Shown: in pieces, positions 9,861-22,900 of the stretch | Position numbering within the stretch: the first letter of the stretch is position 1 | Layout: every line of letters starts with the position of its first letter | Source of the DNA: Ottelia alismoides | Taxonomy: Eukaryota > Streptophyta > Magnoliopsida > Alismatales > Hydrocharitaceae | Direction: 5' to 3' | DNA length: 64,000 nt | Assembly (NCBI GenBank): GCA_037367405.1 | Contig: JAZKJV010003122.1 | Coordinates: 186,001-250,000, forward strand | Program-made: the position numbers and the translations under genes | The notes under the pieces: model-generated | What the model was told of the DNA's origin: nothing | Databases searched by the model: none | Seen by the model: the letters and a program-made list of their open reading frames with translations, nothing else

Positions 9861-12047
9861 GACAATCATTGTGTCGTTTATTCTCGTAGTACTCAGATCG
9901 TATCTCAATATCTCATCAACAATTAACCCACAATAATGATCAAGCAATAAATAAGGTGAGCTAAAATTTATTATACCCTACAAAATAGTAGGTATGGTAC
10001 GCAAGTGTAGGGGTCGAACCATAAAGGACCAACGAGGATAGCAACAAAAATTTACAATCGAAAGAAAATCAACAAATGCTTTTGTGTATTATATAGGGAT
10101 TTTCTAATTTTTGTGGGTTTTAATATTTTAAATTTTAGTATTTTTAACTTTTAATATTTTTTAATTTAATATTTTTTCTTTTTATAGTTTCTGATTTTTA
10201 GTTTTCTTTTTAATATATAAAGGAATAATATATATGATAAGATATAACAAAAATAATATAAATATACTTTATAATAAATGTATATAAAAATCAAGAAAAT
10301 ACCAATAATATTACTCCTTTTTAAAAGGTTTTTAAATATTTATAGGGATATATAAATAATGATTATAAGTAATATATGATAATAATATATATGCCATATA
10401 GAAGGTTTTATATTAATAAATATACCTTTATATAGTCAAAACCTATAAAATTAAAAAAAATACTTTTTAATGTTTTTCTCTGTTTTTATTAATTTTCTTA
10501 TAATTTTTGCTAATTTTTTTTGTATTTTTAATTGATTAAAAATATCAAAATAGGGACTTATAATAATGGACATTATTTTTTGGAAATTAAATATAGATAA
10601 ATATCTCAAAAAAAGTAAAACTATTTTTAATATATAATATATAATATAGATAAATTCAGAAATATAAACTAATATTTTGGGTTTTAAAATATTTTTAATG
10701 ATTTTTATAATTTTTTGGGGTTTTTATTTTTTTATGTTTTTAAATTTTTGTGATTTTTAGTCTAGAGTTGTAAAATACAATAATAAATATGCCTAATTTT
10801 TTAGAATTTTTAAAAGTGAGTTTATAATTTTTATGTATTTTTAAATGCAAACAGGAGATAAATGTAGTATTTTTTATTGTTAATAAATATAAAAATAAAG
10901 AAAATGCCTTAATAAAATTATATGTGGTAGAACAATAATAAAGGCATCTACCCTAATTTTCGTAGAATTTATAGAGCATCAGAGATACTAATCAAAAATA
11001 AAAGCAACAAAAAGAAACTACAGTACTAGCCGGGTTATTTTTGTAACATACCAAAATGTCAGGATCCTGGATGAAATTTTCACAAATTTATAACTCCTGA
11101 AATTAAATAACATGATAAAAACTTAATACCCACACCTACTGGGTGTCCTCAGCAAAATGGTCGTCGCCTTACATGTATAGGCACATGAGGTGACGTGGTA
11201 GAGGACCAAACCATAAATAAAATAAAGGAGGGGTCTTTATGAAAATATTGCAAAACCTTTTGAACTAGAGATGAAAGTTATAGGACTAAAACTAAAATAC
11301 AAAACTGATGGTATAAAATGCGAAACTACCCTCACGTGCACTGATGGATGGCTCATGTGTGTCACTTAAACATGTGTCACCACCTTGAGGCCCGATGACG
11401 GTTCACATATGTGTGGTTGAGATTAGATCTCATCACCTAATCCAAGGGATGAGGTGCATGGCAACCAACAGTTGTTTTTCGACCTGGAAAGGGTCCTTGA
11501 TCCGACAGCTCAACAGGGTGGAGGAAGAACAACTGGAAAAACATGCCTCCGGTTAACTTTGATCGCTGCTCCTGGGTAGCTCCGACAACTTTTGGCACTG
11601 ATGAGGTACTAAATTGATGCATGGGGACGTTCCGTAGCCACTGATTTGCTCCAAGTGGATCTAGAGCCTAACGATGGGGCCATAGAGCTCAAAGTAGAAG
11701 TTGGGAATCTGGAGCATGTTCTTGGAATAAAAAATGCCTCAAATTAGGCAATCGACCGTCCTAACCTGCACGAGAAGCTTAGGCCCACCGAAATGAAGGT
11801 TCAGGGGGCGTATTGGTTAGAGATGGAGAGGAACTAGGTCGGAGCAGTGCTCTCCGATGAGGGGTAGCGGAGGAGAGAATATCTCTTGATCTAAGGTTGA
11901 TCAGAGGGGATGAAGCGGCTCGAGGCATAGATAAGATGGAGGGGAATGAAATGTAGGTGGAGTGGGGGTCTGAACAGGGGTGGATGGCGGAGAAACAGTT
12001 ACCGAAGCACGAGCTCGGGCAAAGTACGATCTTAAATTTCACAATGT
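9860..12047 (-). repeat. truncated LTR of the element 1/2 family (reverse)
   Basis: It begins, in plus coordinates, with the reverse of the LTR end (CAACAATTAACCCACA near 9915, then the U5-type motif GGGGTCGAACC near 10010) and runs backwards through the AT-rich tract and the decayed CACGTG palindrome (11165-11192) to the GC-richer core, where it stops near 12047. The U3 half is missing. No partner LTR or internal region is attached. The exact left end is uncertain by some tens of bases. Confidence 0.7.
11165..11192. promoter_or_regulatory. decayed double G-box palindrome in truncated LTR
   Basis: Arms CGCCTTACATG and CACATGAGGTG with a 6-nt spacer. Both CACGTG cores have changed at the central CG, the pattern expected from methylated-cytosine decay. 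Arm and spacer lengths are unchanged. Confidence 0.55.
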
Positions 12048-12800
12048 AGGAATAGAGATATTAAGGACATGTAGATTGATATACTAAGGACTTGGATATC
12101 ATATAAATCATGTATAATGACTTAACATCATATTAAATCTGATATTAAGGATAATGACCACCAAATTTAACTGAAGATTGAGTCGGATCTTGAACCACAT
12201 TGTGAATAAATGAGAACTCTTTTGGATCAATCTTCAAATCATTTGAAACTTGATTTGGTTTCTGAAGTAAGATTAATATAATAAAATACAATTCAACTTG
12301 TCTCTAACTGAAGCCACTAAGACCCATCATATTTCATCATTCTCTTGCAATGGAGACAATCTGATATGATTGCACCTATTTTCACATGCAAGTAATCATG
12401 CATATTTTTAATGATGATAAAATTGTTATTATATTATCTTTTATTTTAGATTGGAAGCAAGATAAGTACATCATATAAAATATGCAAAAATATCATAATG
12501 ATTAAGATCATGTAGATCTACTCAAGTTACAATCAAGTTGAAAAAATTATAAGAAGTCTTTAATTCAATTGACACAATGAGTTGAAGATAAAGAACATAC
12601 AGATCCGAGTTTTTTTATTTATTGAGAGAGATGTATGTAGTTGTTGTGGATATACATCACATCTAAACTCTAGTTTAAATTAGTTCTTATAACTAATCAA
12701 TCAGCTGACTAGATTCTCAATCAATTGATTTTGCTCCAACAGATTGACAACTTCAATCAGATAACTAATCCTATTAAGCGACTGATTCAACGGTCAATTG
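12048..12800 (+). repeat. dispersed repeat, left half (copy of 49010-49757)
   Basis: Nearly base-for-base the same as 49010-49757, for example the stretch around ATAATGACTTAACATCA (12115) and the tract ending in ATCAACGGTCAATTGAT. The match stops abruptly at 12800. The continuation of the repeat (from position 49771 of the other copy onward) is found on the opposite strand at 39113 down to 38815 and 17049 down to 16850. The parent sequence is probably a Copia-like LTR. Confidence 0.75.
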
Positions 12801-12814
12801 ATGTATATTATATA

Positions 12815-13145
12815 TAGGGAAAAACGGGGCTGCCCCACCCCAATTTTTGCAATTTTTTTTATTTTTTGGGAAAATATCACTATGTATATTCATCCATATA
12901 TCTCTCCTATATGCCATTCGAATTTCGTCAGAAACAGAGACTTCTACGGCCTCCATCCAGACGTTATGTTTTTAACGGTCGCATGATTTTTTAAATCGAC
13001 CCTGTCTGGATGGAGGCTGTAGGAGTCTCTATTTCTAACGAAATTTGAATGACATATAGGAGGGATATAAGGATGAATATACATGGTGATATTTTTTAAA
13101 AAATAAAATTAAAAAAATGACAAAAAATAGGGCGGGGCCCTTATT
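12815..13145. mobile_element. foldback MITE of about 330 bp
   Basis: The left half (about 12817-12962) and right half (about 13004-13142) are inverted copies: the left CCTCCATCCAGAC is mirrored by GTCTGGATGGAGG on the right, and the match continues outward through TCTCCTATATG / CATATAGGAGG to GC-rich ends (GGGGCTGCCCC on the left, GGGCGGGGCCC on the right). A loop of about 40 nt remains. No coding capacity. Superfamily is not assignable; the target duplication may be TA or TTA. Confidence 0.7.
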
Positions 13146-14880
13146 AATGAGCGCACACATTTATCAAATTCATCAACCGCACTCTCACATCTGGGTCAAG
13201 ATATCTGTATCATATCAAGAATTTCATTTGGGTTTTCTGAATACAGCTTCTGCACTCACACGCAACACTGGATACTCTTGATAAGCTGAATCGAGTTGGG
13301 ATGTTAAACCAACAATATTTTGTGGGTCCACACCCATAGGTATCTTTTTCTTTCTTTGTATCCTTCTCTTTCCTCTTTGCATTAGATAAGTATGTGGGTC
13401 CACCTCCACACTTTACAAAAAAACAACAACAAAAAACCAAAAAATACTTTTCATCCTCCTTTTATACCTTGTTTTACCATGAGGACATGGTCTTTGATAA
13501 GTATGGGGGGTGTCTGCATAATTTTCAAAATTGCATACTTTTCAAAAAAAAATCTCTTCAAAAATTTTGCAAAAATTCCCTTAAAAAATATTTTCAAAAA
13601 GCAAGAAAACCACCAAAAATACATCCTTCCTAGTTTTATCCTATCTTTTGAGAAAACAGCTCTTCATTGCATGGATCATAGATAGAAACTGAGTTGACCT
13701 TAATCCACTTAGTTCCATTAGAATTTCACTAGGCATGAGTTTTTAAGATTTCTTCAGGTCCATATGGACTTTATTTTCTCAGTTCCACTAGCTCTACTGG
13801 TGAATGAACTTCTGTATCTAACTAGATCACCTGAGCAACTAGTAGCACTCTTAAAACTCTTCAGTGGATATTAAACAACTGCACATTGCACTTAGCTTGA
13901 TTCAGTTGAGTTTACGAGATACAATTACAATCTAGTTGAGGTGAGGAGTTGTCCTCTTGGTTGTGCTAATGCCTGAACCTTATCTATAGTCAGTGAAGGA
14001 ACCTGACTCAGGAGCAACATGATCTCTCTAGTCTAAGTGTGTCAGCAAATAAGCCAGTATCATGCCTCCAAAGTCAATATTAAGCCGATACTATCTTTGA
14101 TGCCAAACCCAAGACAAAAACACCACAAAAAGGCATATCACAATACAAATGCCAAAAAAACCACCAATCATGCAAAGATATGTAAAGCAAAAATAATGAA
14201 AGAAGACCACCAAATAACCCTTCTCCACCAAAAAGCCGTGGTAGCAGCCCAATGATGCTACCTAAATTCTTAAAAGAGGCTCAAAGAGGCCCAGGGTTAT
14301 GCTCTGCAAAAGGGAAAAAATGAGAGCAACGGACCAAAGCGGTCTACGGAAAACCCCAAAAATTAAGTCCCATTCTCCAATAACTATGGGCTATTTTTTC
14401 TATGCTGACATACTTGGGTGAAAGGAGAATATGCCTGAATCCAGGTGAGGACTGAGGATATATGTATAGGGAATCATTCGGTACCTCGATAGATTGTGTT
14501 GATAGCTCGTTCTCTTGACTCACGAAAACTAAAACTATCACTAACACTGTTTATATTCACTCAAGGTCAAAGAGAATATCTGTTTCTTAGGGATGAGCTG
14601 ACCTGATCGACCTTCTAAAATCATGTCTGATTTTGTTGGAACTAAGAGGCTGTTGAAACTACAAAACTCGAGTCAAGTCGACGATTCGAACAAATCATTA
14701 ATCCATGGGTCAACTCTACTGAAGTCCGTGTATTTGTGTGGTCATGAACTGAAAACTCGAAGACTTTGTGGGTATGTCTGCTGCAAACCCTCACCAAATC
14801 CATCTTGGCTATTCTCCTTGTCCTTCATTATTACTTATCTTATTTTTGCTCGGGACTAGCAAAACTTAAGTATGGGGGTG
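13146..14880 (+). other. 3' internal region of second Ty3 family (noncoding)
   Basis: It lies directly upstream of the LTR at 14881 and ends in a polypurine tract. A second polypurine-like motif (AAGTATGGGGGG) sits at 13499-13510, preceded by GAGGACATGG, closely resembling the motif after the integrase in element 2 (33042-33074). In between are A-rich stretches and many short ORFs with no recognisable domain. The coding part of this element is absent at this end. Confidence 0.6.
14868..14880 (+). promoter_or_regulatory. polypurine tract upstream of 3' LTR (family 3)
   Basis: AAGTATGGGGGTG directly precedes the LTR start TGATGATTA. It would prime plus-strand synthesis. The sequence just upstream (CGGGACTAGCAAAAC) parallels that before the element 2 tract at 35028. 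Confidence 0.75.
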
Positions 14881-16295
14881 TGATGATTATATTATATATG
14901 GGTATAACATGCTTAATTTATGTGAAATACAATATTAATCTTTGATGTGTAAACTCCAAATTCACACAAGTTGCATTCTAAACATATAACAGATAAAATC
15001 CTCATAAAATCAATAAATCAGCTAAAGAAAAATATTCTCACAAATCTCTATGTACAAGTAAATATCATCTTCTAAACTGAGATCAAGTATTATTTATAAA
15101 ATTCCGATTTGTTGTTATCAGAGAGAATGAAGAATTATTGGGTATGCTTATAACATAAAACATCCAACACATTTCACTTCACCTTTTTGTTGGAAAGAAA
15201 TGGGAAAGGGTGAGAGTAAAAAAATTCCCACTCATTAAATGTCATACATGCATGTGACTTCTCACTTCACTTTGAAAAGGTGCATATGACTAATATAAAT
15301 TAAGACCATCCCCCATGAAAATGAAAGAATCAGCCATGCTAATTCCTCTCTTCTCCTCATGCATGAATGAAATTAAATGTTTTTATCTTTACATGCATGT
15401 GACTCTTCATGTTGAAGAGATGCATAGGACCTTTATAAAATGACCCGTGTAAATACAAGGCTCTCCTCTCATTTTCTCATGCAGGTATAGAAGTAGCGCA
15501 CGGCCAACGACCCTCTCCCCTCGCGCACTTCCTCCTCCTCGCGGTTTTCCTCCAGCCCGTAGCAGCCCGTGCGTCCACACGCACGGCCATCTCCTCCAGT
15601 TCGTAGCAGCCTGCACGACTATCTCCTTCCGCGCTGCTGCGACGCATCTCCTCCTCGACGACCTTCTCTCTCCGGCTCCATCCTTGTGTGTGCAATCAGC
15701 CCACGCATCTCCCCGCACACTCCCATCTCCACCATCATCATCGTCTTCACTCCGGAATCAAATAGAGAAGCATTTCTTTCCCATCTTATTTCTCGCTTGT
15801 ATTTTTTTCTACCTTAGCTAATTTGTTTAAGTTGAATTTGTAAGAACAACTTTTATTGTGTAAGCTATTCTCAACTCCATTTTTCTTGAAAATATATGCA
15901 ATGCAAGTTTTATATTTCATCATTCTCTCTTGAAAACTTCCAAGTAAATCTCATCTTCCCATATTAAATTGCGAATCAATGTCCACTTCCTTACTTAGTT
16001 GCACTCATACCATCATTTGCTTATTCTAAGTTCTAGGAAGTATTCTCACTGTAGATCGCATTCTGTTATAAGTTTTCTTTCATTACAATAGATTTAAAAT
16101 TTGAATCAAGTTTTAAAGAAGAACAAAAAGAGCGAGTTTGCTTAGTCCCTGCGGATACGAACCTCTACTTGCACTATATAACTCATATTTTTCCAACATG
16201 CTTGTAGTTGTAATCTTATTTGTTTGATTGCGGTTTTGCGTGGAACAACAACGATGTGGTAAAACCAACTTTTTAACCCACATAAAATCGCATCA
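14881..16295 (+). repeat. 3' LTR of second Ty3 family (about 1.4 kb)
   Basis: It starts TGATGATTATATT and ends CGCATCA, a TG...CA structure. An inverted copy is the LTR at 41624-43075. It contains a TATA box (15432-15440), a GC-rich island (15490-15720) and the U5-type motif GTCCCTGCGGATACGA near 16147. ORFs called in the GC island exist in both LTR copies but are LTR sequence, not genes. The outer flank 16296-16300 is ACATA. Confidence 0.85.
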
Positions 16296-16849
16296 ACATA
16301 TACTTAATACGCAAGCATCCTACATACTGGAAGACTTTGAATAAAGTCAAAGTTCAAATCCATATTTGGTTGTCTCCTTCAAGGGTTTGTAAATAGGTTT
16401 CTCAATTGATTATTTGACGATAATGGCAATCGGATGCTTTCCAAAAGCACATTTTAACATTCTTGAATTATTATATTATTCCATAAATAAAATGACCATC
16501 GATGGAATTCATTATGATCCAAAGGTCTCAAGAGTGAGATCTTTCTCTCGGTTCAGAAAATATGAACCTATATGATTCCTTCAAGAGATCACACCTCATA
16601 TTCCCTTTATGCATGCCAACTCATCGGTATGTAGACATTGTCATGAACCTTTTGACCTTCCAAATGTACATACTTGAATATATAAATGTATATGTGTTTC
16701 TGATGAAAGGATATTTGATTATTTATGATAGTATATGATACATATCCTCATTATTTCAATCTCGTCAAGTTAACTCTTTAACTTGACTCATCCCACAACT
16801 CTAAATCTCTATTCCTATATAATTAACTCTTTGGCTTGTTCTAATTTGA
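16296..16849. other. unassigned repeat-like DNA
   Basis: About 550 bp with no ORF, no recognisable LTR end and no protein motif. It joins the family 3 LTR on the left to the reversed Copia-like repeat on the right. At 16850 the match to the 50250 region begins. Confidence 0.5.
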
Positions 16850-17049
16850 AAAGCATGCTACTTCAATCAAGTATACATATGATAATCAAGAATACATAAT
16901 TTTGTAAAAAAAATACATATTGAGTTACAACAACAATAAAACAAAAAACCCTTGATTGATCGATCAGGATGGTAGCAAGTGCGAGCAAGCATTGATCGAT
17001 TAAAGTTGAAAGTTGATCAGTCGAATGCTAATCAATCGGGATGTGAAGG
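16850..17049 (-). repeat. dispersed Copia-like repeat, reversed piece left of element 2
   Basis: The reverse complement of about 50070-50275, including the ATGCTTGATTATCATA-like block and several GATCGATC/GATCAATC motifs. It was continuous with 38815-39113 before element 2 inserted: the bases left of 17050 and right of 38814 join without a gap in the other copy. The last five bases, GAAGG (17045-17049), are the target duplication. Confidence 0.8.
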
Positions 17050-18431
17050 TGATGAATCTCCATTTCATCACCTTTATTCTATCATTTTGGCCTTTAAAAC
17101 CCTAGCTAATGCATATAAATAACATTAATTTATACAGAATAACATTCATTATTTTATTGCATTCATTATGTAAATAATACTATTTTTAATGTCAAAAATA
17201 TAGAATAAAGGAAAGAAAAGAAAATGAATAAAACACCAAAGGTATTTTATGACCATGAACCTCGATACAAGTTAAGAATTGAATTATCGACAAGGAATAA
17301 AGTAGGAAGAGATAAGGGCCAAGAATACAATAGACACCCAATTCTTCTATTCATTCAATAAAGCATTTTGGGGACCTTTTTTATTTATCACTTTTACACC
17401 TCAAAGTTGTAGACAATAATATACAGAGAAATACAAAATTAAATTCTTGCAAAAATAACATCAATGTAAAAACTATACTCCGAATAAGATTCCAAAAGCC
17501 CAACTTCCCAAACCCATATCTCTCAAATAAAAACTCAAAATGTGTCAAAATCACCTTTAATTGTATATAACTTTTCATAAGCTATTTAATGAAGGTGTTT
17601 TTTTATTTTTTGGAGTTAATATGTGAAAGTTAGGTTTCAGATCCTTATTGTACAATATATCTGAATAAAATATTTATTTTTTTTATAATTTTTATAATTT
17701 TATATTTTTATAATGTTGTAAATATTATTTATAGTATATGTACATATTAAATCTAGAATAAAACCATAAAGAAAGCATAAAAATAAATAATGTATAAAAC
17801 TACCTAGATAAAATACCTGTACTTATACCTATATAATTTATTCCCTTATTTATTTAAGTATAGAAATAACATCAAAAAATATAATAAAAATATACTTTTA
17901 CACATAAAAATAAGTTGTAAATATATAAAAATAAGAGAATAAAATAAAAATTAAAAATACAAAATAAAAAATAAAATATACAAAACATAGATGAATATAC
18001 CTATAAATACACCCCTAAAAATTAACTTGAAATAAATAACACTAAAAAATAAATAAAATTCATATTAAAATACTAAATAAAATAATAAAAAATATTTTAT
18101 AATAAAAAATAATAAAATCATTTACTATTTTATAATTAATTTTTTTTGAATAAAGGAGGCTCTTTTGTCTTGTAGCAGGCTGACGTGGTCCAATGGGCTT
18201 CCAGGGATTGTTGACCTCGGTCAACTCCCCACCTTTCTTCTGACTTCTCAAAGAAGTCTCGAGCGGCCCGCCTTCTTCGATTTTTATAGGCCGTCCTCTT
18301 GCTCCTTCCACCTCGAGCTCTTCATGGATCCCATTCCCATCATGATTCTCTCTCACGCCGGATCGTCAGATCCTTCTGATCTTCCTCGAGCATGGCAATA
18401 ATCGACGTCAAAGTCCGCCATAACCTTCTGT

Positions 18432-18440
18432 CTATAAATA
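18432..18440 (+). promoter_or_regulatory. TATA box of element 2 5' LTR
   Basis: CTATAAATA in the GC-richer core of the LTR, at the same place as in the 3' LTR (36455-36463) and in element 1. Probable transcription start some 30 bases downstream. Confidence 0.65.
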
Positions 18441-19568
18441 ATCTGCAAGGCTCCTGCTTCCATTCTTGATACCTACTGGAGCCTTTGATCAAGTTTAGGT
18501 GTTCGTGAGTGAAGGTCAGGTGACAACTGAGTCTTCCCCATGCCTAGAGAACATCAGAGCAAGGAGAGGAGGAGGTCCACGACGAGCTCTGGTTGCCCTT
18601 ACCCCTGAGCCCCCTCTCAGGTATAAGGGTTGAGTTCTTTCCTATTTAGGTAGTTTTAATTCTCGTATTTTAATTACAGTCATTAGTTTCACATTTTAAT
18701 CAGTAGTTCATTATACATTAGTCAAAGTTCCTCGCTGGAGCTCTCGAGTTTCGGCCTAATTTTACCACAACCTGACCAATCTCCGACCCCCACATCACAC
18801 CCACTATCTTCCTCTGCACCTTCTTCATCTAAACCGACCCCCTAACCAACCGGATCGACCCTCAATCCAAGAATCAAAGGTCCAGCTCCGTCGCTCGCTG
18901 AACCTTCGCCGCCCACCTCCATTCCTATGTAGAGAAGCTTCAAAATGGGACGAGCTTCATTGTCTTGGACCCAGTAACACCCTTATGCAGGTCCCAGGTT
19001 GAATAGGCCTCTATTGGGGGTGAATCGACTCTAGGTTTTACTCCCCAGGTGCATGGCGCTCCATCGACTCACCAGGGCTCATCTCTGGGTCCTGGATATT
19101 GTGAAAGGCACCATTGGATGCGGATCAGCAACAACAACGTGGAGAGCAGCTCATCATCGTGGGAGGAGCCTCGGAGCGTGAGGAATATGCAGAACAAGTA
19201 AGAACACGCTCGTGTTTTTCCCTGTTCTTGGAGATGAACCCAACACTGTTGGATGGAGCCCTCCGCTCCAGATCGCACCAGAGGCATCGAATCTTCCAAA
19301 GCTGGCACCATTCTATCGCATCTCGCGATCTAATCTCAGGCATCCAGATGCGAAGGGGTACTAGATGCGCGGATGACGACCCGTGTATAAGTGACCCGCA
19401 TCCAATTATCCGTTTCCGCGCAAAGGAAGTGGAAAATTGCTAATCTATCCCCATAATTTTTGTATTTATTTATTAACTATGTAAATAAAATGTCGAGTAA
19501 ATAAATGTGGACTTTATGCATTCAAGCCCCTGTATTTATTGTAAATGACAAATCGGTCCATTCTACGT

Positions 19569-19596
19569 CACCTCACGTGTCGTCCCACGTAAGGTG
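19569..19596. promoter_or_regulatory. double G-box palindrome, element 2 5' LTR
   Basis: Arms CACCTCACGTG and CACGTAAGGTG with spacer TCGTCC. One change relative to the perfect form in element 1 (the second CACGTG is CACGTA). Confidence 0.6.
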
Positions 19597-19977
19597 GCGA
19601 ATTTGCAGAAACACCCTTGCGACTTTTTGTATTTAATTTTAGTCCATTAAAAGTTCATATACGTTGTATATTTATGGGAATATTGAATGTATGCCCTAGA
19701 TGATTATTTTATTTGCAAAAATATGCCTTCTAGTACATGTATTTTTGGTGCTTGGATTTCATTTACTAAAAAAAGAACCCATGCTCTAAAAATCATGCAA
19801 AAATAGGGTCAGATGCCTGCTAACATGTATTTTAACGTCCCATTTTTATTTTAACATTTTTGGCATTTTACCAATTTATTTAAAATGAAATGAGCATGTT
19901 TTTATCCTTATTTTTATTTTAAATATAAAAAAATAGGAAAATGTTTTTAAAAAATCCAAAAAAAATATATATGTTAC

Positions 19978-22900
19978 TAATAATTAAGATTTTGACGAAG
20001 TCTTTCAATCCACAAGGCGGATCAATAGTTGTTGAATTGACCTCAGATGAAATCTCAATTAATCAACAATTAACCCACAAATATATAAAAGCAATGCAAA
20101 TAATGTGTGGAATTAAAATTTATTTTATATAACTCTATAAAAGATGTGTATAGTGCAAGTAGTGTAGAGTGTCGAACACATGGAGCAAACTAGATAGATT
20201 GTGCAATGATGAGCATAAATGTGATTGTGATTCTTTGTCTATATGTTTTTATGTGGGTTTTTAATTTTGCATATTTTTTATTTTTTATTTTTTATTTTGT
20301 TGTTTTTAATTTTATATTTTTATATTTTTACATTTTCTTTTTATATTTTATATTTTGTATTTTCTTTTCTTTTAAATATATATAATATAAGATAAATAGG
20401 AGTATATATACAATAATAGAAAAGAGAGATATGAATATAACTAAAAATAACCAAAAATTACAGAATTAAATAGTTTTGGTTTTTAAATTATTTTTTTCTA
20501 TTTTTATGATTTTTAATGAACTTTTGCTAATTTTTATATATTTTTAAAGTCCAAAATACCATAAATCAAGGATTAATTAAGTAGGTAAATTTGAAATGGA
20601 TATTAAAAACAGAAAATTAAGTCCAAAATTTTCCTAATCAATTTTAACACATAGATAATAATATAAATAACATTAAAAAATAGAAAAGACTATTTTTGGG
20701 GTTTTAAGAATTTTTTATATTTTTACAAATGTTTTTGGAGTTTTCCATTTTTAAGTGTTTTCTTTTGCTATTTTTATATATTTTTGGTCTGGAGTTGTAA
20801 ATAAAATAAATAAACATAAAAAATATATTTTTTAGAATTTTTTTAAAACTATTTGCATTTTTTGTATTTTCTACTGTAGATAGGGATTTTGTGGGCTCTT
20901 TTTTATTTTGATAAAATAATTAAAGGGTCTAAAAATGTAAAATAAAATTAGGGTATGAAACTAGGATGCGACAATCCGACACGTATTTTTTGGGATTTTT
21001 TGAGCAAAATAGATATATTTAAAAAATAGAGAAAATAAAAAGAAACTACATTCTAGCGAGGGCATATATATACAATTAAAATAAAACACGAGGGACTTTC
21101 CACAATTTTACCAAAAAGTTACAACTAGAATAAAATATTTTTGGGTCGAAAGAAAATATATAAAACCCCAAGGGCATACCTGCAAAATGACCACCTCACG
21201 TGGGCGACCACGTGAGGTAAGCTGGCATGGACCAAAATGCTATTATCAAAATTTAGGGGGCTTACTTGCAAATATTACAAAATATTTTAAATGATAGAGG
21301 AAAGTTTCTGTACTAATTATCAAATACAAAATTTTCTTAGGGCAAAAGAGCAAAATACCCAAAACATGCACATGGGCCAACGGTTGGATTTGGTTCAGTT
21401 AACATGTGTCGTTCCCAGGTCCACCGATGACACTTCGGAATGTAAGGCTGGTGTTAGATCCCAACTAGTGATTTGACGGCTACAACGAGGCGCATCCAAC
21501 GACGACTGTTCTCCACGAAGAACCGGGAAGACCCCTGGTTTTTCCGAGTTTTGATCTGATATAGAACGACCCTCCGGCCACCTGAAAGAATCAGAGCGGG
21601 TCCAAAATGGAGCCAGGGCTCCTCCGCTTCAGCTGGGAGTGCTAGGAGGTACAACAGAGCTCCGATGATGACGAGCGAGCTTGGAGAAGATGAGAGCTCC
21701 AGGTATCGACGTTCTCTTCAAAATCAACCCCCAAGGGGTCTTTCAGCATCCAGATGCTGTAGGAAGAGGGCACAAGAAAAAAAGGGGATCCTGGGGCTTA
21801 TTGGCGTTGGTGGGCATGTGGGTGGCTCGAGCGGAGGCAGCTCCAACATATGGCGAAGGTGGAGCATCGGGGTTTTGATCCGAAGGGAGTTGAGGTTTTC
21901 TGGAGGTGGGCAGAGATGGAGAAGGTGAGAGGGAGGCAAATGAAGTGGGCAGCGGGTTCGAAAAACACGTGAGGATGAGCCGTGTGGTTCGCCGGAGCTA
22001 TACACCGGAGCATAGCTCTGGCAAACTATGCGAAAGGGATTTATGTCTGAAACACGTAATCAAAAGACAAACTAATTGCGGGGAATTAACCTAAGATTAA
22101 AACCAACTAGACAAGACGAGGAAATGGACCTCGAGCAGGGCTAAACCGCGAGATATGGACCTCATGCTGACGAGCGATGGAGATGGTGGAACGACACCCT
22201 AAGCTTCATCTGGCTGCGCTACAATCGACTGGAGGAGAAGTTGCCATCTTCTCTGGTCCTGAGCACCAGAGAGAACCGAAGCTAGGACAAATGGGGTTCA
22301 AAACTCGAATCAAAGTTAGATGGGGATTTTGTATAGGCGGGCTTCGAGGAGAGATCATGGGTGAATCGACGATGTACTACCCTAGGAGAAGGCACGACGT
22401 GGATCCTGGATGTACAGAGAACAAATCTCATGAAGGGACCTAACCTCCTCTAGAAATGCATCAAGTGTGAAAAATACAAGAATGATGGAAAAGGCAATCT
22501 ATCAGAGACTACAAGGGCGAGTCAGAGAGTTGACTAGGGTCAACTCTCCAAGCATCCTAGTGGGTCTACGTGGACTAAGCAGGAAAAATCAACCTGAAAA
22601 TAATTTGTAAAATAGATGGTAATTATTAAATAATTTTATATTTTAAGTTACAATATTTGTTTATTATTTTCTATATTATTTTATTGATTTTATTAATTTT
22701 TTCGAGGTGTTTCATTATGAGTTATTTTTTAGGGTTAATTTATAGGTATATTTACTTATGTTTTGTAGATTTTATTTTTATTTTGTATTTTGTATTTTAT
22801 TATTTTATTCTTTTATTTTATAAAATTATAACTTATTTTTATACACGTAAATATATTTTTATTATATTTTTCTGATATAATATATACACTTAAATAAATA

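Larger units (their letters stand above)
17050..19977 (+). repeat. 5' LTR of element 2, first part
   Basis: Aligns with 35041 to about 37973 of the 3' LTR. It starts TGATGAATCT directly after GAAGG. TATA box at 18432-18440, double G-box palindrome at 19569-19596. Broken at 19977 by the nested solo LTR; bases 19973-19977 (GTTAC) are the left copy of that insertion's target duplication. Confidence 0.9.

Noticed and set aside
15407..15718. 103-residue Arg-rich ORF and its counterpart at 42200-42451
   Set aside because: Both lie in the GC island of the two family 3 LTR copies; identical because the LTRs are copies, and there is no domain or start context.
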